Assembly (NCBI GenBank): GCA_018389105.1
Contig: JACATO010002187.1
Span: 1,051,001 to 1,115,000 of the forward strand
Origin: Nautilus pompilius
Lineage: Eukaryota; Mollusca; Cephalopoda; Nautilida; Nautilidae
DNA: 64,000 bases
Direction: 5' to 3'
Shown in pieces: positions 12,780-25,700 of the stretch. The notes under the pieces were generated by a model, which saw only the letters and a list, made by a program, of their open reading frames with translations, was not told the DNA's origin and did not search any database. The position numbers and the translations under genes were made by a program. How positions within the stretch are numbered: position 1 is the stretch's first letter; each line of letters begins with the position of its first letter.

Positions 12780-13810
12780 GACATGTCATAATACATAAAT
12801 CAAGCTAACCTTTAGATCCATAATGGATCATGAAAGTAATTACAGCACATTGTAATTAAGACATTACTTATATGGTACAACTTGTGCTAAAGCCCAGTTC
12901 CTTCACTACAATTACAATAGTTTAATATTGGAGGGCCTGTAGTCACAAAGTCCTGAATGAACCCGCTTATATCTGCCTCCTGTAATTTTTCTTACCCAAC
13001 TCAGGGTGGCTCAGCCACTTTTGATGAAAGACACATTTACCTGGCATTATAAAATGTAATTTTCTTGAAATTGTCTTATATTGCTGATAAAGTGTTAATT
13101 TTTCCTCTCATATCTAAAAAATTAAAAGTTCTATCGAGGACTTCCGATGGGTTGGTTAGGACGATCAAAGGATCCAAAGTTGGGCAGCACTAGGTATTTT
13201 CGTGCCAACCGTAGTTTCCAGTATCATGCACCCACCTTCCCTGCCTGGCTAACGTTCTGGATCCCAGCCTATGGGAGGTCAAGCACAACAGGGAATAATA
13301 TAACGACAACTGAATCGTTGTAATATATCTTCATTAGCAGAGAAAAAAATAACCGCCATGCGATCACAAGTGACAAAATAATTAAATTCACAAAAGAAAG
13401 TCGCACGTGGACGGCCTACCTGCACACTCACCTGGCGTGGAAATGAGGCTATAGGTATGTGTTAGATTTAGTGTTATTTCACAAATGTTTTAATGATCAA
13501 ATTCTCCAATTTTATTCTGAGGAATGAATAGATGAAGAAATTAGAGGACTTTTCAAGACGTGCAAAGCGTGTAGAAAATAAAAATCAAATTAGATTCATA
13601 TAATAACGGGACAAAACCAGCCCCATCTCACAGTAGGGTGTGCGGATATTGGTTTACGGTGAACAGATATATCAGGGTAGCTACAGTGTGTCACAGAAAG
13701 AATTTTCCACCAATCAAAATGCAATTGTGCTATCGACATACAGTGAACGGTTAAGTGATTATTAACCTGGTGTAAAGAAATGATGACATTACGAGAGAGA
13801 TGAATTTAAT
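12780..13810 (+). repeat. Dispersed repeat family, copy B (unclassified)
   Basis: Partner of copy A. Block 1 (about 12780-12870) and block 2 (about 13476-13575) match copy A in the same order, and a third weaker match (GGTGTAAAGAAATGATG...GAGAGAGATGAA) lies at 13765-13810. Sequence between the blocks differs from copy A, so one or both copies carry an insertion or deletion. Confidence 0.5.
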
Positions 13811-14648
13811 TACAATCTTGCTTTCTGAAGAAAACATACTTTAAGAAATATAATGAAATTAGTCAAACAAATTTTTGAAGCTATAGTTGTCCTTTAACAT
13901 AGGGTCATGGACTCATAAATTCTTGTGACCTTAGGGCTATCACATAGCAAGTCACCGTAACTTAATGTATGAATATTCTATAGCCTGGAATGTGTTCTGC
14001 CTTGTTGGCTACTCGTGAGATCTTTAAAGAAAATATCTATTCAATGTTTTGTTTTCAATGGGAGATGTTGACATTTTGTGTGTATATCAAAATGGACAAC
14101 AAAAAAAAAAAAAAAACAGATAAATTATTCAGGTTTTGATAAGAATTCACTTGCTGCTTCCTTTATAGGTAGAACAAATCCTTCAGCTGTTTCCCTTAAT
14201 TTTAGTTTAGCAAAAGAATTCTGGATGCTACTGAAAACAAGTATGATAACACCATTACAGCCATGTGAAGTTGCCACCTAAGAGAGACCCAAGTAATTCA
14301 ATAGTTAGAAAGGTAGACTCTTGATTTTTTCAATCTATCTTCTTTTTTTAAAATTTTTTAATTACCAGATATAGAGTAAAATAATTAATCTCAGAAACCA
14401 CTTTTTTTGCAATGTTCATGACAGTGACATTTTAGATTATTTTAATGATATCTTATTTACATACCACCCATGAAAAATATGCCTTGTTTTCATTAGAATT
14501 GACTTGATAGTTTAGTAATTCAGTATGTAGTTGACTGTGTGTAGATAATGAAGTTCCTATACATGTAAAGAGATCATAGTTTGTTACTTTGATCAGTCAA
14601 TGCACAGTCATGGTATTCTCCCCAAGACACCATCTGCTTTAAATCTTA
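13811..14648. other. Non-coding stretch
   Basis: Nothing recognised apart from a poly-A run near 14100-14116. The right part (after about 14480) may be a diverged remainder of the Tc1 fragment that follows. Confidence 0.4.
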
Positions 14649-15229
14649 TTACCTTATTGGCATTTCATCATCCAATGAAATATAACAATTTTGAAGAATA
14701 AACAAATGAATATATGCTTTTTTGAAACCAGGCCGTTTGCAAGATAATCTACAGACTTGTTGCCTGTCTATCATGTAGAAAACACATTCTGAGATACTTA
14801 ACATCGCTTCTGAAAAGTTTGGGTTTTCTTCCCTGACCATATCTATTGTCAACAGTACCAGTTTCATTTCACATATCCTCATCAGGGTCTTCCACACAGC
14901 AACCTCTCAAAGATGAAGCCAGGTTGTAACCTGTCATAAAGAGTTCGATTTCTACACACTATTGTGACATTTCCTTTGCAGGAACCATAGCATTCTCCAC
15001 ACACTCACTGCACTACAATGATAACATTACCTATAATTTTAGTTTCTGCAAGTGTGGCACTTTCTGACTGCTTAGATAACCAATCCCAGAGTACTACATC
15101 AACACGAGCCTGCACTACAGAGCATTTCATTTTTCCACACGAGATGCAATTCTATCACCTTATTTGCATGTTGTACCAAGATTTTTTGGGATCTTTTTTT
15201 GTTTCCATAATTATTTCCAATATTGTATA
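14649..15229 (-). mobile_element. Tc1/mariner fragment, same family as the 54.4-kb copy
   Basis: The stretch aligns by eye along its length with 55300-55717. Both share a transposase N-terminal region (plus-strand TGAGATACTTAACATC against TGAGGTACTCAACATC), GTGTGGCACTTTCTGA, GAGCATTTCATTTTT and a shared outer end. On the minus strand the end reads TACAATATTGGAAATAATTA here and TACAGTATTGAAAATAATTA in the other copy. The coding part is full of stops and frameshifts. The left end of the element was not found, so this is a 5'-side (transposase N-terminal) fragment. Confidence 0.65.
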
Positions 15230-17173
15230 TATAAACATGAAGTGCATAAGAGAGAGCATAAAAATGTCATCAAGATTCAATTCTCTAAAATAGTGTGCAT
15301 ATCTTGTTTCTGTCACTTCACCTATAGATCTTTACGACTCTGTAAACTGGTAGTTTCAAATAATTTTCTTTCCATCTGAAACCTAAGCATTTCAGAAGAT
15401 TCATTACAGCTCTTATGAAAAGATTTTAAATACAAAAAAAAAAAAAAAATTTTAATCAGGGATCCATTTGCCTTTTGACAAATCTATTACTTATTACAAC
15501 ATAAATTTTCTTGCTCCGATTTGTTAATTCTGAAGTGCCATTGTGGTTTTATCTGTTTATAGCAGTCTAGCTTTCCTAATATGCCAAATGTTTGAGAAAC
15601 GTCTGAATATATTTAATATCTTGCTCTCAAGCATAGAACCAATAATTTTCAAAATTCTATTAACTACTCAAAAATGATACCACGTTCTAAATGCAAGAAA
15701 TAAAGCTATATGGACTATGTAGAAAAATGCAGCAGTCTCTGCTTTACAAAGGCAAACAATGCAATTCTCTGTTGACATTTAAAAACCAAATTGGATGTAT
15801 AACAATGAAATTTATTATCAGTTAGTAGAAATATTATCTACATAAAGTAACAAGAAAATGACATTCATCTTTAGCTGTTTTTCAGTCACTTTCAACATTG
15901 AACTCTACTATCTAGTAAAACCACCAAGTGATTACTGATCATTATTAATCAATCTGCTATACAGACTTATGAATTCTACATATGCATAGACATGTTGTGA
16001 GGACTGAAGCTCAATTAGAAAACTAAGTATTGTTCTTGTACTGTATTAAATAAAGTTGTTGTTTATCCAAACCTGACTTATTAAGACATGCTTTAATCTC
16101 TCTCTCTTTCTGTGTCTCTTTCTGTGTGTGTGTGTGTGTGTGTGCGTGTGCATGTGTCTGTGTCTGCGTGTGCATGAGTGTGAGAGAGAGAGGAGGCAAA
16201 TTTGTACACTGACATTTTGTTTACTGAAGGTTTATCTACAACAGATTTACAGACTTTTTTGTTGAACTTTTAGGTCCTTTTGAAGGAGACAGTAAAGGTG
16301 TGTCAGGCTATAATAGATAGTGAAAAGCAAACAGATATCTAACATATGAAAAATGATCTAATGAACTGTTACAAAAGGTGTTTCTACACAAATAAATTTA
16401 AGATGAGACGATAAATAAAAAGATAAAGAATGGATCGTATAGAATACTGGTAGTGATGGTGATTGCAGAGAGAGAGAGAGAGCTAATTCACTAATAACTA
16501 CAACTCAAAAGGTAAAATTCAGTTTTAAAAAAATATAACAGTTCTTCTACAGATTACTTATCATAAGAAAATAATAAGCATACAGTAAAATTAAGCAATA
16601 TAAGAATTAAAAAATTTATTTAAAATTTCTTAAAAGTGTCTGACCACTCTTTCGTCACCTCCTCCTCTGACCCAGAAGACTTATTTATTGACACGAGAAA
16701 AAAGAATGTAGAGCAACAGTAGGCAGTTCTGCAGACCTAATGGTTTTTGAAAATATGAGACTTTAAAATCGGCACCTGCATCTTTAATATGAGAGTAGCA
16801 AAGCATTCACCTTCTTTCTGACGAAGACACCAATACTACATACCAGCTAACACCATCACACCATTAATGCCACATCAGTTGTTGCTTACAGTCTGCAGAC
16901 TTTTATTATAACGTTTTCGTAATCAAGAGGCAAATGTAGCAATTCCAGACTTTCTGAAGTCCACAGACTAAATCGCAACTTCGTTAGATTTTAGACACCA
17001 CTAAATAAATATATATATATATCATACCCCTGATTAAATGCAGAACCAAAGTTATAAATTTTCAAGTTTTACCTGATGTTATAAAGGTTTTAGAAAAACA
17101 ATCATCACCACCATTACCCCCCCCCAACTCACCTAGCCTCAATTACAATAAAATGTTATAGTAACTGGCCACA
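15230..17173. other. Non-coding stretch with simple repeats
   Basis: Holds a poly-A run near 15434-15449, a compound CT/TG/GA microsatellite at 16097-16192, an (AT)n run near 17010-17023 and C-runs near 17118-17127. No gene is supported. Confidence 0.5.
16097..16192 (+). repeat. Compound TC/TG/AG microsatellite
   Basis: Pyrimidine (CT)n grades into (TG)n with TGCGTG interruptions, then (GA)n. The long alternating purine-pyrimidine part could adopt Z-DNA. Confidence 0.8.
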
Positions 17174-18695
17174 CAGGACCATCTTAAGAATGTTTGAGGC
17201 CCCATGGCAAAGCAATGTACTGGGACCACTACCCCCCCCCCCACCAATCAACACATTAAAATTAAGTTTTTCAACTGGGAAATTTGCAGCATTTCATTGC
17301 AGAAAATTGCTTTATAATTGGTTGAAAGTCTGTGTTTTTGAGGATGTTGCTTTCAATGCACATGAGGGAAAGCAAATCCAACCACTGCTGTTCCATTGCG
17401 CTGCGAAGATGATTCTTTGTAAGTTTCAACCTGGAAAATGAACATCCCCCAGTACAGTTGGTCACCATCATGCACATAAATATTCTGAGTGCGATTTCAA
17501 CATTGGGAAACAGAGATTTCAACTTATCTGGAATGAGTTTGCTGTACATGTCTGGAAGAGTTTTGCATTCTTCATCGTGGACAATGTAGTGCTTGAATTG
17601 TTTGTAGTCAATGAGTAATTCATTGTAATCAAGATCTTCATGATAAGTTCCAATACTTTCGTAGGCTTCTGCAGTTTAGTCAGGTGAGAGTTCAGAGAGT
17701 CCAGAATAGGAAGGTGTGTTTCCACCTTGAATTTTTCAATTTCATGGTGAAGTATCTGTTCTGCTGACCCATCATATCTGGTAAGACACACGCTTCACTT
17801 TCTTGCACATTTGTCTCCATCGCTATATTTTGAATCTGGTTACCTGCTTTTAGCCTTCGCTTCATACTCACTGAAATTTTCTCTCATTTCCTGAAGATAG
17901 GCTTTCAGAGATTTGAGGGAATCAATGGCAACAAGTATGTCCACATCTTTTGACTGCAAAATTTTACTTGTTTTCTTTACTCTTTGCAGAATGTCATTCC
18001 AAAGAATTGTCAAAAAAGATAGTCTCTAACTTCTCTATTTTCTTGCTCAATCCTTCTGCCACACATTGTGTGTTCCACTCCTGATCAGCATCAACTGCAA
18101 GGGCATCCAATGCATCTTGAATTTTCTCGAAACCTCCATAAAGAGTAGTGACAGCATCAAAATGTGCAGACCATCTCGTGTCAGAGAGACACTTGACCAC
18201 AATATGATTCTTTCCTAAGGATGACGTCAGAACATTCCAGTGATGTGTGGAAACCGAGAAAAAGGAATACAAACACTGAACAAAGTCAAAGGAGACGATC
18301 TGTGGACCACACTCTGCCACTTTTACTCCCACCAAGTTCAGACTGTGTCCAGTACAAGGAATATATATATAGCAAATTCATTTAGTTCATGGATCCGTGT
18401 TTGCAATCCAGTGTAGCGTCCTGCCATATTTCACTTTTCATTTAAGGGGTTGGGGTTTTGCCCGTTGGGATTTTGTCCGTTGGGGTATTGTCCAGCAACC
18501 GGTGATACGGGCATATTGGATGCAGGGTAATTTTTGTATACATTTTTCCCTGGTAAAAAGTGCATCTTGTATGCCGGCAAATACAATAAACCTTAAATTT
18601 TATTTTTAAAATTTGAATTTTGAGGCCCCTAAAATTGGGGGGGCCCCGGGCAACTGCCCAGTGTGCCCATGCGATAAGACGATAAGACGGCCCTG
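17174..18695 (-). mobile_element. hAT element with both ends and target-site duplication, coding part broken
   Basis: Left end CAGGACCATCTTAAG and, read on the minus strand, right end CAGGGCCGTCTTATC are inverted copies with the CAGGRCCRTCTTA hAT signature. Flanking 8-mers TGGCCACA (17166-17173) and TGCCCACA (18696-18703) match at 7 of 8, the expected 8-bp hAT duplication. Minus-strand pieces come from a ZMYM1-like hAT transposase. At 18335-17994 they are GVKVAECG, STHHWNVL and LSDTRWSAH (the SDTRW block). At 17791-17519 is a middle part. At 17549-17271 is the C-terminal dimerisation block with FPNVEIALRIFMCMMVTNC and FSRLKLTKNHLRSAM. Frames change between pieces, and the 1.5-kb length is short for the family, so the N-terminal part is missing. 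Three imperfect CCGTTGGG units sit at 18445-18490. It is inactive itself, but a source enzyme could once have moved it. Confidence 0.85.
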
Positions 18696-18703
18696 TGCCC
18701 ACA

Positions 18704-21700
18704 TAATTACAAAATGCAGTAACACACACATACTGCAGAAATTCTCAAGGTAACAAGGTAGACGTTGACATCCAGTAAACCTCTGTAAGATGGTCCAGCA
18801 TGTGAGCAACTACTGAACTTTTTTTTTATGTACTTTTTCAGCACTAACTCTCGCATAACGACAAGTTCCAATGAAAGCCTGGTCAACAATTAGGAACAAA
18901 TTTAAACAATGGCCTCAAAAAGAGAGAGAGAAAAAGTTTCCATTCTTAACTGTGTTCACTTGGGGGTCAAAATAATAAAAAAAAAAGTACTATGGCTTGA
19001 ATAATATCAACCAAACTTTCAAAAACTTTATTGTATTTTTAGTTATAGCATGATTTATTAAATACAACTGACCAAAAAGAAAATGCTCAGAGACTGTCAC
19101 GTTTCAAATACACCCCACCCACCCCTCACCCTGGTTTCCTACCATTTTGTCTGTTCAGATTAAGTCCTGTTAATGCTAGAAAATGCCTCAACAGACAAAT
19201 GCTAAATGCCACTAAGCCCATTGTCTTGGGCACAGAATGCAACCTGTTGTTGCACGTGCACTGAAAAAAAATTTTTTTTTAAATGCTTAAACATTAAAAC
19301 AACAAAGAGAGGGAGAGAGACAGCTCAAATCGACCCACTTCATCTTCGCCCTATGATAGCATGTGCAGCTGAAGGCTTGTTTAGCAGTTGTGCACGAAGA
19401 GATTCAAACGAGAAGAATGTCAGATCTTGTTGAGTTTTCAAAAACACAACACGAGATTTTGCGTGTGACAGCAGAACAGCAAACCTAAATCATTACTCAA
19501 CCCAAGTTCACCGGACTTTCTTCTCTTTCCTTCAAAAAAAAAAAAAAAAAAAGCAACAAAGTTATTTTAGCCGCCGCTACTATTTAGAAAAGAATATTAA
19601 TTGATTTTAAAATCATGAAAGTGAAATGAATATTCTTGCCAAGAAAAAGAGTGGATAGAGAAATCAGAATACAAATCATGCAGCTTCAGGGTAAAGTAGT
19701 GAAAGAAAATGTTTTTAATTATTTGGGGAAAAAAATTACATCGGAGGAGGAAAGAGAATCCCCCTATCAAAGCTGATACTACTCACTGTGAGTTCAGACA
19801 AAAGCAGATTTTGTAAATTTAAATTTGTCCCATTGCTGATGTCAATACACGAATGAAATATATGTGAGAACTAGCGAGAGCAAGCATCCCGTTAGCGCAG
19901 GGCAACTCAGAAGTAAAAAGGCCTCACTGAAACAACGATTTTCTGCTGAGTTACTCAGTTTTATACTTCATTAAGCAGCATCTTTATACGATGCTTCAAA
20001 GGAATGTGCAAACAGTCTGAAGCAGAATCTGTTCAAAGTGTTTACTTAAATCCCCAAAACTGTCCAAAGTGGATGCTGTCTGTACAATAAGAATGAAAAT
20101 TAATAAAGCTGAAAAATCAATCATGTAACTGATATACAAGTTTTACCATATACTGGCAAGTTTAATTAGAAAGTGCTAAACTTGCTATATACTTCAACAA
20201 TAATTTATTCAACGTACGCATTAGAAATTCATCAATGCCAATTTTGTGCAAGTGTGCGTTAAGAGCTAGTATTGCAAAACGTAATGGCCCTCAATGAAAG
20301 CTTGATATTTATCAATTTTATAAGTTATCCAAAACATGGTACCATTTTCTCCTGAGACCGCATAATGCAAAACTACTAGTGACTCCGTAAACGGATAAGG
20401 ATGATAAAATTTGGGCCAACAGTTAAATCAGATCACAAAGTGCTGGGACTGTTACCAAACTAGAGCAACTTCTGACGACTGGTCTGCTTGCTTGTTGTTT
20501 TAGTACTATACCAAAAAGAGCAGTACATTCCAGTTGTTTCCCAGAGCGGCATTTTACGCCAACGTCATAGATTTAACTTCCAAGTAGCATCACCTATCAG
20601 TAAACCGTATTAGTCTGCCTTCAAGAGCAGCACAAAACAAAGTGACCTTAATTTGTACAGCTCACAGTATAGCCTACTTCTTGTTTGCTTCCAAACATGG
20701 GAACCTAATTTCACTAGAATTCCATTTAAAACAAAAAAAAGGTACTAACAAACTGGTCTTCCTGGATGTTCCTTGAAACCAGAGGTTATACAAGTGTGGT
20801 TGACATGTGGACAGCAGTTCCTACATGTGAATTCACACACCCAAGTGTTCGCTTCTAATATGTTAATGGCCAACTTCAGCTACAAAGGGCAACCACCACC
20901 ATTAACTAATATGCTATTTTAAAATAAAAGGGGTAAATGCTGCCACTAGCGTTCAACACAAAAAAGGTCATTCATACAGGTAATATAAGTATTAAGAAAG
21001 CAAAGCAACAAGGTTAACATCTTCCAGCTGAAAAGTCAAGAACTACATTTTAAGATGAATATGACGAATGTGAACTATAATATCCAAATTCTGAATATGA
21101 CAAGCGAGGCTATCTAATCAGAAATGCTGCTGATTAAAGATTACGCCATTAGGAAATGTAGAAACCACAATATCCTTTAATAATGAATTTGTCATTCCAA
21201 ATTCATTTCTCCAAACAAATGAATTTTATTTCTCACAAAAATAAATTTCTCAAAAAAAAAAAAAAAAAAAAAGCAGCTTCGACACAGCAAGACTAATGTG
21301 TTCAAAATTCAGAACTTAAAACAATTCCTGAAATGTCAGCATAGACCATTCTACCGCATTCTCAACAACTCTCTCGCAAATCTGTTGCTATCCGTCAAAA
21401 TAGACTAAAAAACACAGCTCACTGCGCAGAGATAAAGTTTACTTTCCCTTTTAAACATGATTTTAGAAGCAGAAATATTTCGTCAACTATACTGGCATTT
21501 ACTTGGAAGGGAAATAATTCTGGTTAATAACTCAGCCCCAAATGAGGTGCCTACATTGATATTTGATATCAATACAGACTGGGATATTGCAGATGAAATA
21601 ACGTTTTATAAAAAATTACATGGTATAAATTACCATCATCATCTTTTGCACGTGCACACAGCCACACGCACACGCACTTCTGATATTAGACAACTCTTGT

Positions 21701-22229
21701 TAGCACCAATTTCTGAGAAACAACATATACAAAAAAAAAATTGGCATAAGAGATGGGATTGAAAAACATTTTACCTAATGTCGTATTAATAGTAATGAAT
21801 ATCAAGTTAAAAACTATTCAACTTCATGATATGTCAAACAGGCATATAAAAAGTATTCTCACTCACAACACAGTTTAAGCCTAAGCTTAAGCAAGCTCAT
21901 CCATGCTTTTAACAAAATGAAGGTAAATCGGCAGAAACACTGGATTCTGATAGAATTACTTCCTTCTATTTCGATTCCAGTTTGTGTAGTTATTATTCTC
22001 AGAAAACATAATCACGATATAAATTACCCGTCCCAACACTTTTAAGCAATCTTTTCCCTTACCCATACTTCACTTATTTTCTTCCTTTTTTTTAATGTTT
22101 TAACCAGAAAAAAACGTCTGCACTAACCAAATATAACACTGGTAACTTTCATGATAAAATCATAGTCAGAAATGAAGATTTTTAATGACAAATCACCAAA
22201 CTATAAGACTTTTAAAAGCGTGGACACAT
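18704..22229. other. Non-coding stretch
   Basis: No gene or element is recognised. Poly-A/T runs lie near 18820, 19270, 19532-19552 and 21254-21273. Short open frames at 19206-19433 and 21457-21762 lack splice context. Confidence 0.45.
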
Positions 22230-22505
22230 GGTCAATACTGACCCGTCTGTCTGTCTGTCCATAACTTGGGTGCCAGCACTGTGTAGTGGACAGGATAAGC
22301 TATCCAGAAAAACCCTACTGGAGCTCATTTGATTAAAAGTTAAAAGAAACCAGTTCCCAGAGGAAACCCGTGCAAAGCAGGGTGGTACATGAAAGGTAGA
22401 GAAACCACCACTAGGGGCTAGACACCAAGCATACATAGCCTAGGCCCGCTTGGGACCTAACTGCAGCTGCCAACAATCCTGCTATGCTAACCTGCCACCC
22501 TATAT
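22230..22505 (-). mobile_element. SINE copy, reverse orientation
   Basis: On the minus strand the segment runs from a tRNA-like head (GGTGGCAGGTTAGCATAGC) through CACGGGTTTCCTCTGGGAAC to GAGCTCCAGTAGGGTTTTTC. The last parts match the body module seen at 59.9 kb (GGGTTTCTTCCCACATC...TTCTAGTGGGGATTTTTCTG) and at 27.7 kb. The segment also carries a (GTCT)n run near 22246-22258. Confidence 0.55.
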
Positions 22506-25369
22506 ATTAAACACAGGCAGAGAGTAACGAGACAATACAAACTGATTTCTTTTCCCTTTGTCTTCAGCTGTCAATTATGAGAATCTTGTAAAAAAATATA
22601 TATATAAAATAAAATAAACAGTATAATTTTCACTGCTCATTTTCTATAAAACTCTACAAAACTTTATGAAGAAAAATGTTTAACTAAGAAAACAAAATAA
22701 ATATCCTTAATGGAATCTTTCCGACATTGTTACCAATACATATTACAGAATACATGCTCACCATATGCCACATTTAATATTTTAGCTTTCTTGGCCATTA
22801 AAATAAAGTTTATTTAATCCTTGGTATGACGCACTGCACTCCACTATCCTTCAAATATGTGTCATCAGCACAGGTTGAACCACAAGGGTTAAAACTGCGT
22901 ATCTTTCTCATTAATATAACCCCTTGTAACGACAGATCCCACGTGTTTTGCATTATGAGTGTGTTGACTAAAACACACAGCCAGTTCGAAACAAATACTA
23001 GTGTTTCTGGGCTGGGGGGAGGTGTAAACCCGTGGTATAATTAAGATAAAAACTGACATGATATATGGAGGGTTAATGAATGGGGTGGCACTGTTAACAC
23101 TAAACAATTTTTAGATTTTGCATGGATATAACATACTGATGATGGAAGGTTAAAGTTTAAAAAAAATACAAGACAAAAAAGGGCACTTTTTCAAGAAAGA
23201 CGTGTAACAGCAGCAAGACGGCCCTCTTCTGGTTAAGTCCCAACAATCGGTGACTCACCCTAATTAATAAAGTTGCAATTTCGATGTCTTTATTTCCAAA
23301 TCTTAAAGTTTCTGGTATAATGAGCCAATACACAACTCTTGTCAGCATACCATTTATCCAATAAGAAACTTTTGTACATTAAAAACAGCTCAAAATTTAC
23401 AAAACTAATGAAGCAGTCAGTGGCAGACACGTGCCTGTCATGCCTGTATTAAATTAAATGCCAGCTAATCATCTCAACAGTAGAAATAAATAGCTAAAAA
23501 AAGACTGGCTAATATTTTTGCCTACATGCAATGTCATTTCTTGTTTAAGCATCATTTTAAGTGAAGCAACCATATCCATTTCTTTATCAAATAAATTTAA
23601 AAGATTTTTCTAGCTAAGCAGCATTGCTTGTTATGCAGAGATCACTGGGAGGGAATAACAAACATGCAAGGTTTCTAAAAGCACTTATCACAAATACCTT
23701 CTACTCTGAACACTGGATACACTGTTGACATTTGTTCTTAGGTTCTCTCTTCAGTTCAACATCACATTATATATATATATTTTTTTTTTGAAAATAAAAC
23801 TTTTACTGTTTTAGAACTGCTGCTCCTTTCAGTGTTTTCCACATTATTATACCCATGTTTTGATAAATCAATCTATCCAGATTAACACTTAACCAGAAGC
23901 ATCAGTCTGGCCTGAAGGTGAAAGAGGAAGGTAGGGGCAAAGATGGAAAATCCCACAAATGTTCATTCAATCACCACTTCTCCACACACACGCATCACAA
24001 GTCAAAAAAAAAAAAAAAAAAAAAACCGGAAAATTCCATAGTGGAAATCAAAATCTTCAAAAGTTTAATGATAACCAATCTCAGGATAGGCTGTATATCC
24101 AAATCCCAATAAATACATAACTAGGCAAGGTCAAAAGCCAAAATACTAAAAGCAATAATGTTCTACAAACACAGGGTCCAAAATTGAAAATACTGTGAAA
24201 GTGTTAAAAGTATAACTCAGCATTTAAAGTCAAAAGCTCTTAAATTATAATGGAGAAGCATCAACTTTTTAGTGCGGCCTTGTTGGCTCACCATCTACGT
24301 CCACTTGCGCCGGAAATCTGTTCACTTCTATGGAAAGGGGAAGTCCACACAAATAAAACTGTGCCACCCTTCTTTCGGCCCTTTGAAGAAGAAATTATTT
24401 CCCTTCTACCATAACAAAGGACCTTCTTGCCTGGGTAGTAGAGGCAAAGTTAAGATAATTCTCAATCTCTTCATTTATAACAACAAGTGGGGTTTCTTTC
24501 AGTCTTGTTTTAGTTCTTGAGAATCTGCAACCTGCTTTCCTGTAGAACCGACAGCTTGATCAATTAGCGTGTTTATATGTCAGAACAATTATTTCAATTA
24601 GCAAATCCCGATCAGTCAACACATATTAATACCAAGAATAAATAATTATGCAAAAAAAAAAAAAAAAAAAAAAGGCAGTGGAGAAGCTTTCTATATCATG
24701 AAAATCAGACTTTAACTTTATACTGGTTGCTTACTCTGGAATATGCAATCCATAAATCAAAGCAAAGTTTTAGATATATTTTTTTTATAAAATAAAATTG
24801 GTGATGTATAATTTCACATACTGTAAGATATTATTCTGATAATAATGTAGTAGAATACAGATACTCCATGCTGTGACCATCTCTGATTTCAACAATTTTT
24901 AAAATATTTTCCAAAATCTATGTATCTGTATGTATCTGACTTTTTTCTTCTTTTATCAAAAGAATATATTGGCAGAATGTTGCAATATATCACAATTCCT
25001 CAAAGTTGATATAAATTGAGCAATTATTCAAGGTGTTTTTACTCTTTAATTTTCAATTGCAAATAAATTCTCACGGTTATAGATTTTGGGCAACTGGATA
25101 AAATTTGGACACGAAGTTTCATGTACAAATCTGTTCCAGCGGGACCTTTTAGACCTGTTAATTTTCCTACTTGTGATGTCACAGTGAGCGGGCCAAGCAC
25201 TGTTCAGCTGATTAATTGATAATCAGACATTTTCATAATCAGCAAGCAATCTAATAAACATGCATTCAGCTCAGAAGAGTCCATACAGGAGTCAAATGTG
25301 CATAACGTTTGCAAACATCGGATATCTTCATATGATATTAAATAATGATAATTTCAATCTGCAGAGATA
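22506..25369. other. Non-coding stretch
   Basis: No gene is supported. Poly-A runs lie near 24006-24024 and 24654-24672. The frame at 24272-24520 is open but has no recognisable family or splice sites. Confidence 0.45.
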
Positions 25370-25700
25370 TTTAATGGGTAATGCAGTGGTCTGGTAGATA
25401 AACTACTGGAATGCTATGTTTGAAAGCCAGAGTTCAAATCCCAGTTAGTACTGGCTCAGTTTGGCAAACCATGGCTCTTGTTCCTTTTCATTAGCAAGGC
25501 ATATATATGGGTTTCCTCCAGTATACTCCCACCTCTTTTTTTAAGAGTTCTAGTAGAGATTTTCTGCAGTAGGCATATGGCTAACCAGCACACCCTGTTC
25601 TCTTGATTGGTTTAGGAAAACAAAACCAGGGAGTTTGCTCTGGTAGATGGGTGAACACCTGACAGGCCAATGTTGTCATACCACAGGTTCAAAAAAGAGA
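25370..25700 (+). mobile_element. tRNA-derived SINE, most complete copy
   Basis: The head contains an A-box-like TGGTCTGGTAGA and, about 45 bases later, the B-box-like GAGTTCAAATCCC at 25432-25444. The body carries GGGTTTCCTCCAG...AAGAGTTCTAGTAGAGATTT. The 3' module GGTTTAGGAAAACAAAACCA continuing to GGTAGATGGGTGAACACC recurs at 40740-40800. A polymerase III promoter is inferred from the boxes. No clear target-site duplication was found. Confidence 0.65.

Noticed and set aside
18442-18729. Minus-strand frame with GPSYRLIAWAHWAVARGPP-like residues
   Set aside because: It is the translation of the hAT terminal sequence, not a protein domain.
24272-24520. 82-codon plus-strand open frame
   Set aside because: No ATG at its head, no splice context, no recognisable family.
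25432-25444. Possible genuine tRNA gene from the A/B boxes at 25.4 kb
   Set aside because: The sequence does not fold into a tRNA by eye and continues into shared SINE modules.
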